This document shows, piece after piece, positions 11,141 through 19,776 of a stretch of DNA of 33,442 nucleotides (position 1 is its first letter; each line of letters begins with the position of its first letter). The DNA is taken from contig JAHBMJ010000445.1 in assembly GCA_018398765.1 (NCBI GenBank), forward strand, positions 14,532 to 47,973, given 5' to 3'. The position numbers and the translations under genes were made by a program. This stretch comes from Chromera velia. Taxonomy: Eukaryota > Sar > Chromeraceae. The notes below the pieces were generated by a model. The model had not been told where the DNA came from. It was given only the letters and a program-made list of their open reading frames with translations, and did no database searches.

Positions 11141-11342
11141 GCTTTTTTTTTTTTCGCACAAAAAAGTGTGAAAGTCAACTCATTTGAGAGACTGGATGAC
11201 GGATTGACCTCAAAGATTTGAGGTTAAAGGGTCAGATTTGACAGGATTTGAGAGGCCCTATCATGCTAAAGTTTTTCAGACCTAAGATTTGATTTGAGGT
11301 TAAGCCCTACTTTAAATTGAATCAAATCAAATCTGGTCACTA
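11141..11342. mobile_element. Fragment of the hAT-like element (right end only)
   Basis: About 200 bp matching 18855-19129: T-run, CGCACA...TGTG, CATTTGAGAGACTGGATG, GATTTGAGGTTAAG, and the terminus AAATCTGGTCACTA. It lacks the 44-bp motif that interrupts the other copy and lacks a left terminus. It abuts the 3' end of the left RT unit. Confidence 0.65.
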
Positions 11343-11347
11343 CGAAT

Positions 11348-11826
11348 TTGCATTGATCAACTGTATTTTCTGACTTTCATGCACCTGTCAGACGTTTGCG
11401 GAGTGTCAGCTTTCAACATCCTCTGCAGGAAGTGAGAAGATCGAGCAGTTTCGATCCAAAGGGCCTGCATGCAAATTATCGAAATCATAGGCAAAGTGCA
11501 CATTAATCTCGGATGGCCTATGCATACTAACTCATACAAATGCATGCTAATGCTACAAAAACAAATGCATGGCACGCCGCGGACGAAAGCAAAACAGCGG
11601 CGCATGGCGCGTGCCCGCCCTTCACCATACGCCAACCGATATAAAATTGCAGCCGCCCTAAGGGCAGCTACGAAACTCAAATTCTCTCCTTCAAAGCCGA
11701 TCGCGAAGGTGACCAAGACCGGCTGCTAAAAGCAAACCAAAAGTGATGCGACGGATGTAACGCAAAAGAAAACCGCATTCCTGCAATTCTTTCCACACAC
11801 CACATAAAACTGTAACAAACAAAGAA
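11348..11826 (-). other. 3' region of the left RT unit
   Basis: About 480 nt conserved in both copies. Its first part, in the +1 frame, encodes a stretch (DSLFVTVLCGVWKELQECGF...) that aligns with the C-terminus of the diverged RT at 17100-17250. The rest carries a 119-codon frame (11357-11716) open in both copies. That frame has drifted more in amino acids (about 16 of 119) than the RT (about 34 of 430), so it is probably not a protein. Confidence 0.5.
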
Positions 11827-13167
11827 TCAGGACATAACAAAAAAAAGAAACGCACGCAAAATATGAGAACGCAAAGTGTCAAGAAGACGATGTGCAGGAA
11901 TAGCTGATTGCGCATGAGCGTAGCAAGGAAAAGGAAGAGGAGCTTTCACTCTACCAGCTAGCAAAGAAACACGACAGCGATTGGGGTCCTTTGGCAATAA
12001 AAACAACCGGGTACAGCAGTCGCATGGACGAAGCTCGAACTGCAGAAAAGTGTCCGAATTTTGCTCCTCAAACATACATTCAACAGCATAAAAATCCTTC
12101 CTGCGAAGACTTGCACATATGTGATCTTTTTCTAAAGCAAAGGGAAGGCGAGCAACTAGGAGCCGATCATCCATCCATCTTCGCACCACACGCTTACTGC
12201 CCGACAAGGAGCTAATCTTCCGGGCTGTGGCCCAATCACGTTCCACCAAAGGCGCACTTCCATTTGCAAGGGCCGGTGACAGAGGAGAGCCTTGTGCAAA
12301 CCCCTGCCGCTGCCACACATGACGATTCCCAATAGCTACAAAGCAGGTCGCAAAGTCCAATTTCACAAAATCCAGAATTTCGTCAAAAGAAAGTGCCCAT
12401 GCATTCTGGAACCGGCCGTGTGTTGAAACAAAAGCTGTAGGCCGAGTATGACCCTTGGGCGTCCACTTTCTCCCTCCTTTCCCCATGATTGTGGCAGAAT
12501 GAATCCGAACACCCCCAACAGAAGAAAAAGGCAATACCAAAAAAGAATACCGACGAGATGCACGAAGCTCATCAAACACACAAGAAAGTAAATGAAGAAC
12601 CAATGCTCGGGGAATTAAAGGATAAAAGTTCTTAATGTCCTCGACATGAACGAAGATCTGACTAAAATGCGAAACAGACGGTAACATCCTTCCCCGAACA
12701 GCAGTAAAATGGGCGCATTCGATATCTCCCGACCCCCCATTAAATTTTTCGATGTCTCGCATAAAAGTAAACGGTGAAAACAAGGTCGCATGTGGACTTA
12801 AAGTGGAAAGCAGTCCATTCAATAACCGATACACAATCGAAAAGGGCTTTTTCCATGCGTGCCTTACATACGACACCAGTGGGCACCACTTCAGTTCAGA
12901 GAGCTGTTTAGGGTGCCCGTCTCTAAACGATTTTGCTTTCAGCCACACAATCCCTCGCCTAAATGCATGACGCCCACGAGACTTTCTTCCCATTTTCTTC
13001 CCTAACTCCCCAATCCCTTTTCCTTTTCCAAAGAGCTTTTTTACTGCTTCTTTTTCCATCAACTGAGTACACAATACATAGTCAAGATTCTTTACGAATA
13101 GATTCTCCACTGCATTTGCATAAACCTGAGGACACACAAAGAAAAGGTCCCCTCCTGACCAATCCAT
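11827..13167 (-). CDS. Reverse transcriptase of an unassigned retroelement, left copy
   Basis: Intact frame of about 446 codons. RT landmarks in order: SELKW.PLVSY.RHA (finger motif resembling RPIVS), HVEDIKNFYPLIPRA (motif A), RQGFAQGSPLSPALANG (motif B), RRWMDDRLLVA (motif C, WMDD instead of YADD or YVDD). No endonuclease, integrase or RNase H is visible. A RPIVS-like finger plus DI..FYPSIP and GSPLSPALAN is closest in feel to Penelope-like RTs, but FYGLPK and GIY-YIG are absent, so I leave the family open. Compared with the right copy, a 4-nt insertion near 13166 shifts the frame at the N-terminus, so the start at ATG 13167 is probably not original. Motif A reads YPLIP here and YPSIP on the right. 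The frame ends TCCTGA just after a T8 run; the homologous C-terminus continues in the +1 frame. Confidence 0.75.
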   Translation of the reverse strand: MDWSGGDLFFVCPQVYANAVENLFVKNLDYVLCTQLMEKEAVKKLFGKGKGIGELGKKMGRKSRGRHAFRRGIVWLKAKSFRDGHPKQLSELKWCPLVSYVRHAWKKPFSIVYRLLNGLLSTLSPHATLFSPFTFMRDIEKFNGGSGDIECAHFTAVRGRMLPSVSHFSQIFVHVEDIKNFYPLIPRALVLHLLSCVFDELRASRRYSFLVLPFSSVGGVRIHSATIMGKGGRKWTPKGHTRPTAFVSTHGRFQNAWALSFDEILDFVKLDFATCFVAIGNRHVWQRQGFAQGSPLSPALANGSAPLVERDWATARKISSLSGSKRVVRRWMDDRLLVARLPFALEKDHICASLRRKDFYAVECMFEEQNSDTFLQFELRPCDCCTRLFLLPKDPNRCRVSLLAGRVKAPLPFPCYAHAQSAIPAHRLLDTLRSHILRAFLFFVMS

Positions 13168-13363
13168 GCAGCTGCCCAATAACTAATTTACTGCACAAGT
13201 CTCTCACCACTGCTCTAGATGGCACAGAGCAGAACCTCTAGGCCTGAGCTATAAAGAACGAAGAATTGCTAAGGCAGTACATTAATTCTTTCTTCCATTC
13301 ATGTTTCCTTTCTCCTCCTTCCTCCCCCCACTTCCGTCCCCACACCCTCGATCGAGCGAGCCT

Positions 13364-15840
13364 TTAGCTAAGTGTTGCTATTACATGGTTAGCGACCTCA
13401 TTTATTGAAGGAATAAAACGAAATCGAGAGTTCCAATTCTTGGAAGTCGCAAACAGGTGCTGCAAACCAGAGGCTGTCGACCACTTATCCACCACATGCC
13501 CCTCCACCAGGTGCAACCCGAACCTACGTCCAATGTCTGCACATGTGCACGGAACTGGCAGCAGCTCTCTCTCTAACCAACGTAAGCGCGCAGTTGCCTC
13601 TTTCTCATTTGAAAAGAGATCCCTGAGAGTCGTTCCTTTTTCTGCTTACAAACGAAGAAACACCTTCTTTTTCCTTCTTACCCCTGCACCACCCCCCTCC
13701 GCTGCCCTATGCATGAACAAATCAAAAAATGAACGAATACACGAATGTAATACAACGCGCACAGACTGGAAAGCAAATAAAGGAACGCGAATTTCTTGAT
13801 ACCACACTTACGCTCGGACCAAAGCCCAGTCGAATCCTTTTGCCTCACACAGCCGAGAGAGGTTGCTGACAAAAATAGATCGAAAGAACAAATCCGATGC
13901 CATCCGAAGAAAACGAGAGTAGAATGCCACCACGTCCTCAAAAATCAACGATGTCTTTTTGAGCTGAGACGTTGGTCGGGCCTTACGGGCCAACCAAGCA
14001 TAAAACCATGTGCAGAACCAGTGCACCCCTACCCCATGCCTTGCTCTCAGACGATCTGCTTCCTTCTTGAATTGATTTCTCTGAGCTGTCTGAATGCTGC
14101 AACCAGATAACGATGAAAAAAGACCGAAGAGAAGAAAAGAACGCACCCCTTCCCCCGCTCCCGTCTTCCCGCGAATATTCAGGCTCAGTCTTATCGCATC
14201 AATCAGATCTAGCTCTACCGCATGCAATAAATGTTTATTCAAGTCCCCCCCCCCTGTCAAAATCCGACAAACAGGCAGCATGATGAATTCATGTAAAGTC
14301 TTTTGATTCATAACTTCGTATAAGTCCCCCCCCGCCCCCTTCCTGGCCTTACTGGTCCTTTTCCGATCTTCCTTTGCAACTGTTACATGCCCATCCCATC
14401 TCAGTAATGGTACTGCCTGGGTTGAACCGAGATACAAACCACGCTGGAATGGAGAGAAAATAAGATATGTGATGCCCCCCTCTGGTTCCATCAGCCCCTT
14501 TTGTACTCCTTCCCCGTATTTTCTGCACGGACGTGAAAAGCCCTCCGAGATGGATCTCTCCTCACTGCCTGCTTGGTGCCCTCATTTCCTTTTTCGGATC
14601 ACCGCACTAGCTACCTTGAGCAGCTCCAGCGTCGCGACTGGGGGTCTCTCTGGGATGGAATGCACGTCCACCCCTGCTTTCTTCACATAAGCAATAAGCC
14701 TACCCCTCACCTCTCCCTCGCTGAGCTCGGTACCGCCGTCCTTTATCGCAAACTGCTTCATCTGACTGAGTAATTCATCTGCTCCCTCTGCCACCTGCCT
14801 GTCCTGTTCGTCTGTCTCATCCAGAATGCGTGTACAGAGCTCGGCCTAGGCGACCTGATGATACTTGTATTCAGGAAGCGAGAGCGGGTCCCGCTCTCCG
14901 GACGGGGCTGCCCCCCCGACCTCTTCACCCCCACCGTCTCCCTTTGGCGCTCTCCTTGCTGAGACGCGAGTCGTGACTCGCAGGCCTGTCGTTCCATCCT
15001 TCCGCAGCCTCCCCGGCTCTCTCCTGAGCTTGGATGGTGACGGCCCATCTCCCTCCTCCATATCCTCTACCTGCTGCTGCTGCTGCTTCTTCGGGCTTGA
15101 AGTTCGCTTCTTTCCCCCCGTCCCCTCCTGGCCAGTACTGATGCCAAACGATGGGAGCTGGACAGAACCCCCCCCGGTTGGTACTTTCTTTGGGGTAAGC
15201 GGAGAATCATCACCTTGGATGACAACCGGTCATCCGGCGTCTCCATGCCCAGCCGTCAGCCCTTTTTCCATCCCTGCACTCAGTACGCAGTGCCTATGAC
15301 CCCCCTGCCACCCGTCTCCACGTTGAAGAAACTTAGTGTCCCCTAACAGTTACTGCGGTCTGGCCCGGTACTCCTCTCCTGCTGCCTCTGCTGCACTACC
15401 CCATAGTACCCCCCCATCCTCCGTTGGGCCAAAGAAGGCCCCTGTGGGATTCCACTTGCCGTCTCCTCCCATCCTCTTGCTCTCTTGTCTCCTGTTTCCA
15501 TCCATCCTCCCCCGATCGGACCACCTTCCCTCTCTGCAGGCCTTCACGATGCTTTCGAGCGCTGCTTTGACCTTTACCTCTTCATACTTACATTCCTCCA
15601 GAATCATTATGGTATGAAGGCCCTGAAGCCTGCCCTCAACACCGACTTAGCCCGCTCAGTGTCGTTTACACATGCCCTTTCATACCCCCCCGGGTTGCTA
15701 TTGTAAGTTGGGTTCTTCTTGTTGAACGGACGAAACGCTCCCCTCATTGGATGGTATGCCCAGATCATGAAGACATCGAGCAGCTCGACACCTTTTGGAT
15801 GTCCTTTGAAGACGTCTCCAAACTCCGAGTAGAACAATTC
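13364..15840 (-). pseudogene. Decayed long ORF upstream of the left RT (candidate ORF1)
   Basis: From ATG 15607 down to TAA 13364-13366 a single frame runs 748 codons with six stops (lowest coordinates 15350, 15230, 14846, 14582, 13808, 13646: TAA, TGA, TAG, TGA, TAA, TAA) and no frameshift. Composition between stops stays protein-like, for example GVRSFLLFGLFSSLSGCSIQ and KGTTLRDLFSNEKEATARLR. The N-terminal part is charged and disordered with KKRTSSPKKQQQQQVED; the C-terminal half is helix-rich and basic. A further block (15607-15837) in another frame, FYSEFGDVFKGHPKGVELLD onward, ends in TAATG overlapping the ATG. I recognise no domain. Its position, 78 nt upstream of the RT unit on the same strand, suggests ORF1 of the same retroelement. 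It could also be an unrelated dead gene. Confidence 0.55.
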
Positions 15841-17290
15841 TGATCACTCCTGCTCGCGGGTAGTTGGAAACCACCTACGAGCCACGTTTTCATACAATCA
15901 GTTCAAGAAATTCGATAGGAAGAAACACCACTTTGGGATTGGGATCCTTTGGGTGAAACGTAAGTCTTGGGGAGTTGAGGAGGAGCTCCCTGAGTCTTGG
16001 TCCTCTTTGAAGTACAGGCCATTGGTATCTTACAAGAGACATGCCAGACGTGAGATTTTCTCTTTCCTTTGTAAGGCTTTGAATGGCTGTCTTTCTTACT
16101 TTTCGCCGCATTGTGACTTTGACTCTGTCTTTGCTTTTCAGGATAAGGTTGGGATCTTTAATTCAGGGTTTGGGAGACTTGCAGATCGTGGCTCTTGTGT
16201 TTCTTCTAATTCGTATTGGCCTCGGGGTGGACTTGGTCTGCTGATGGACGACATCAAAGCATTTTTTCCCTCTCTACCCAGAGCTGATTTCCTTTCTTGT
16301 TTGAATGACTTTGTTTATTTCATTCATTCTTCCTCTAGATATCGCTTTGTTGTGTTGCCGACCCATAAGTCTTTTTGTATTAAGGAGGCGAGTCTGGGAG
16401 AGGGTGAGAAGTGGTATTCTTAGAGATGTTACTTGAAACCTATTGCTTTTTCATCCTCCCACTGCAATTATACGAATGCACTTTCTTGCCTTCTTGATAT
16501 GCTGGCTCGTATAATTAATCTTGATTTTGTTTTGAATATAATTCGGGTTCGAGGGAAGATGGTCAGACAGCATGAAGGTTTTCCTCAAGGGAGTCCATGC
16601 TTTCCTGGTGGGGCCCGATTTTTTACCGCGTGAAAAGAGTACTCTGTTGCATTGATGAGATCGAAGCCTTCATGGGGGGGGGAGAAATGGATGGTAGGGA
16701 GATACATGGATGATAGAACGATTGTTTTTAGGTCTAACTGTGGTATGAGTGACGTGCCGGATAACCCCATGATGGAAAAGTTACTTGAGGAAGACTTCTA
16801 CAGTCCTGCATGCGTTTTAGAGCGTCAGAAGGGATCTACGGTGCTTGGTCTGCGTCTTTTCTCTTTACCGGAATCTCCTTCGATTTTGCTTTTTACTGCT
16901 GTTAATCCTAACCGTGATGTTCTTTTTAATTTCTTTCGTGATTTGGTTGCTTTTTCTCTGTTGCCCATTTCTGGAGGATGGTCGTCTTTTCGTAACTTAC
17001 CTTCACTTTGTAGAGTGCGTCTGATGCATGCTTTCTCCTATGTTCCTTCTGTTTCGGCCAAGAAGGGCCTAATATCCTCCCATCTTATCCGGACACTCCT
17101 TTCTTGTAATGCACCTGCGGTTGTCCTGGTTGACGAACTTACTTTTCTGTTTTTGGAGTTGTATATTTTGAGATGGCCTGTTTCGTTTTTGCTTGATTTG
17201 TTCATGTCTGCAATCCGTCAGACTGGTGATGATGGTCTTCGTTCTCTTTGGAAGGCGCGTTTGTCTTTTCTTTGTTTTGTTCTAAAATAA
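15833..17290 (+). pseudogene. Diverged reverse transcriptase (RT2), two nonsense codons
   Basis: One frame with TAG at 16421 and TGA at 16631 and no frameshift. It aligns end to end with the RT units: KKHHFGIGILWVKRKS with GRHAFGRGIVWLKAKS, SLKYRPLVSYKRHA with ELKWHPLVSYVRHA, MDDIKAFFPSLPRA (motif A), HEGFPQGSPCFPGGARFF (motif B, decayed), GRYMDDRTIVF (motif C), NPNRDVLF near the C-terminus. Amino-acid identity looks like a third or so, hence a separate lineage of the same RT family. It begins in the middle of the N-terminal region, has no shared 3' region after the stop, and lies opposite in strand to the ORF1-like frames on either side. Confidence 0.7.
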
Positions 17291-17688
17291 TCTACATATG
17301 ACTGATTTTCAACGTTACGGCCTTTTGTTGTCGTTTGCTTCCGCAAGTGCACCTGAGAACCGTCAGCGATAGACAAAAGACAGCGGTATGGATACGGAGG
17401 GGCGTCGCGCGCGGGACACACGTACAGACGTTCTGGCTGAAATGTCTGAATGACTTTCCCTTGACCCTCAAGAGCCCTGTGCATGCTCTCCAGCTGAGCA
17501 AACGAAGTATACGTCACCAGGTATTGCTCCTGCCCCTCCGGCACGTTATTGAAGTTGTACACTTTTACCGATCGTTCCGTTTCTGCACTCACGGGACGCA
17601 ACTCGACAAACATGCTGCCTCCAGGCATCCTCCCAAAGCCTCTTCCTTCACCTCCACTCTCTCCACCACTGACGGGAAACCCACTCAT
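17218..17688 (-). CDS. Unrecognised ORF, possibly the 5' part of the candidate ORF1
   Basis: ATG 17688 (MSGFPVSGGESGGEGRGFGR, Gly-rich) followed by a structured-looking stretch (SVKVYNFNNVPEGQEQYLVT, SFAQLESMHRALEGQGKVIQ) that runs to about 17300 (ENQSYVDYF). The last 24 codons overlap RT2 in antisense and are probably read-through. On the far side of RT2 the same strand resumes with FYSEFGDVFKGHP at about 15835. The simplest reading is that RT2 inserted into one ORF1 and split it. No domain recognised, so function is unknown. Confidence 0.4.
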   Translation of the reverse strand: MSGFPVSGGESGGEGRGFGRMPGGSMFVELRPVSAETERSVKVYNFNNVPEGQEQYLVTYTSFAQLESMHRALEGQGKVIQTFQPERLYVCPARDAPPYPYRCLLSIADGSQVHLRKQTTTKGRNVENQSYVDYFRTKQRKDKRAFQRERRPSSPV

Positions 17689-17885
17689 TGGAAGAGACAA
17701 CCGAACGACAATCGAAATCAATCAATCAACCAATCCACTCGATCCAAAAATGATATAAAAGAATCAAAAGATATTAATAAAAGAAAGTCACAGGCTAAGA
17801 AATAAATAAAATAAGAATGATTGTCTGGCAGGGAAATAAAAATGATAAGAATTTAAAAAGAGAAAGAATTGGAAAAAATTGTACA

Positions 17886-17986
17886 CTAACATGTAAAAGG
17901 TCCCAAGTTATCCTAAGTTCAAACTGTCTGAATCAAACCCAACCTCTGGCACTTTTGTAAAGGACAATGCAGAACCATACAGAACA
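17886..17986 (+). repeat. First copy of a roughly 100-bp tandem unit
   Basis: CTAACATGTAAAAGGTCCCAAG... recurs as CTAACATG | CAAAAGGTCCCAAG..., the second copy being split by the hAT-like element (17987-17994 and from 19138). A GTTCAAACCC-like B-box match is present in the second copy (about 19150), but there is no matching A box, so I do not call a tRNA or SINE. Confidence 0.5.
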
Positions 17987-18395
17987 CTAACATGTAGTGA
18001 CCAGATTTGATTTAATAGGATTTGATTTGATTTAATTTGCTTTGATTTGATTTGAGCTTCAAGCTTAAATCTGACCAGATTTGAGGTAGATTTAAGATTG
18101 AAGTCTAGAGGTCACTCTCGACAACACTGAAGACGACATGACACAGTCGACACCACTAGCAAATTCTAAAAAGCCTTAAAGATAAGAAAATCACTAAAAA
18201 CTAGACTAAAAGCTAAATTAAGACTCTCAAAATTATAATAAACTATTGTCAAAGCTAAGAGTTTATATAAGTTTTTATCTTAGCTAGCAATATAATCTTA
18301 GAGTTATCCTAGAGAGTCATCTTAATTTAAGACTAGATTTTGTTGTTGTTATGCATGACCTGTGGGATTGTTTGACATCGTTGATCGGTTTGATA

Positions 18396-18621
18396 AGCTA
18401 GGCGTATCATAGCGTATCACAGCAAAAAAAAAATAATTAAAACCAGTTCTCATTTATTTTTTTTTTCTTTTTTTTTTTTTGATGATGTTTGCTAACAAAC
18501 AACTGCTGTTACACAACTGTAACAGTTGTTTAGATGTTGCAAGAAAAGAAAAAAGAAAAAAATAATTAAAGCCAATTCCGGTTTTTTTTAAAAATATTTT
18601 TTTTTGCTGTGATACGCCTAG
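18396..18621. mobile_element. Small inverted-repeat element nested in the hAT-like element
   Basis: About 226 bp. Left arm CTAGGCGTATCA...CACAGCAAAAAAAAA faces right arm TTTTTTTGCTGTGATACGCC. The left arm has an extra 10-nt repeat of GCGTATCA. A second hairpin in the middle pairs TGTTACA with TGTAACA. TTGATA flanks both sides (18390-18395, 18622-18627) and is a possible target duplication. No coding content. Confidence 0.6.
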
Positions 18622-19043
18622 TTGATAGGGGGGGGGGCCAAGAAGGGCCCAAGGCAATTTAAGAAAAAAGCGTAAAAACTGCTATAGTACAACACAAAAC
18701 CACTTTAATAAAAACTACTTCAACCCTCAATCAAAACTTGAATATCTAAAAAATAGAGTGGATAACCTCTTTTTCACTGAACAGACCTTTGGAATTAAAA
18801 GCTTTTGGATGTTCATATTCATATGAAACCGATGAAAAAATCTTTTTGTGATCATTTTTTTTTTTTCTCGCACAGAAATGTGTGAAGACTCATTTGAGAG
18901 ACTGGATGGCGGATTGACCTTGAAAATTTGAGGTTAAAAGGTCAGATTTGAAGTAGATTTTATAGGATTTGATAGAATATATCATGCTAAAGTTTCTTAG
19001 GCCTAAGAGTTGATTTGAGGTTAAGCCCTACTTCAAATCAAAT

Positions 19044-19087
19044 GATAATTGAGGGTTTTTTCCTGCATGCCGCGTCCCCACATATGA
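19044..19087. repeat. 44-bp dispersed motif, copy 1
   Basis: 41 of 44 positions match 24782-24825. Core: TGAGGGTTTTTTC, TGCATGCCGCGTCCCCA, ATATGA. It is absent from the related hAT fragment at 11141-11342 and here lies between two copies of TTCAAATCAAAT, so it looks inserted. Confidence 0.65.
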
Positions 19088-19137
19088 TTCAAATCAAATA
19101 GAGTCAAATTAAATCAAATCTGGTCACTACTAACATG

Positions 19138-19751
19138 CAAAAGGTCCCAAGTTCAAACCCGACCTCTATCACTTTTACATATATACTGACGCATGCACTA
19201 AATATACGTAAACTGGCAACTGACGCACGCTTAGTGAGATAAATAAAGATAAAAACGAAGCGCACCCACATTGGTTTTTACCCATGTTATAATTGGATAG
19301 CTAGCCAATTATTGGTAGACCGCGTATTTGGATCCACGCATCATCCGCGTATGCAAATTCACAAAGTGCATGACACATGAACAACACTTAAACAACATAT
19401 TTTTTAGTTTGATATCAGAAAAAAAACAAAAAACAAAAAAGTGAAAATTAATGACTATTCTTTTTTTTTTTAAAAAAAAATTACCCCTAGGCTTATCTTA
19501 ACTTGTAAGCGTATGTAATCATGCTTAGAGGCTAACTTAGAGCTCTTAACATGCAAAGTTTGAGCTCATAAATTCTTATGCTTCATAAATTAGGATCAAC
19601 AGTGTATCATCAACTGGAATTTAATTTTAAAAATTTTTAGTGAAAATCCAAAAAATTCCAGTAAGATTTCCAGTAATTTGAAAAACAACTGGAAATTCAA
19701 CTCGAAATTTTATAGGGTATACACCGCAGCGAACATCACTTAGAAAATTTG
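19138..19751. other. AT-rich gene-free stretch
   Basis: A and T homopolymers at about 19400-19490, a near-palindrome AATTGGATAGCTAGCCAATT at about 19290, and several ACTGGAA/TTCCAGT inverted motifs at 19610-19710. No gene seen. It ends at the presumed target duplication TTAGAAAAT (19740-19748) of the right RT unit. Confidence 0.5.
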
Positions 19752-19776
19752 ATTAATATACTGCCTTAGCAATTCT

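Larger units (their letters stand above)
11348..13286 (-). mobile_element. RT unit, left copy (inverted relative to 19752-21686)
   Basis: 1,939 bp against 1,935 bp for the right copy; the only length difference I find is a 4-nt indel near 13166. The two align from ATTAAT(G/A)TACTGCC at the 5' end to GATCAATGCAA at the 3' end. The unit carries an RT open frame and about 480 nt of shared 3' sequence. On the left the 5' end continues directly into a long decayed frame on the same strand, so this copy may be the more complete element. Confidence 0.85.
17995..19129. mobile_element. Non-autonomous hAT-like DNA transposon
   Basis: Ends are perfect inverted repeats of 22 bp starting TAGTGACCAGATTTGATT, and the flanks are identical 8-bp direct repeats CTAACATG (17987-17994 and 19130-19137). 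An 8-bp duplication with TAGNG-type ends fits the hAT superfamily. The 1,135-bp interior is AT-rich, has (T/A)-runs and TTTGATTTGA repeats, and encodes no transposase. It holds a nested inverted-repeat element (18396-18621) and a 44-bp motif (19044-19087). Part of its right end recurs at 11141-11342. Confidence 0.8.

Noticed and set aside
13646..13810. A spliced intron in the candidate ORF1 (GC|GTAAGT donor, GTAAGCAG acceptor)
   Set aside because: The same frame continues across without a shift, so simple nonsense changes explain the two TAA codons.
13364..15607. Stop-codon reassignment to explain in-frame stops
   Set aside because: TAA, TAG and TGA all occur in the frame, while the host genes end normally with TAA or TGA and contain no internal stops.
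19130..19185. tRNA-derived SINE from a GTTCAAACCC B-box-like match
   Set aside because: No A box, no tRNA fold, and the tandem partner does not keep the motif.
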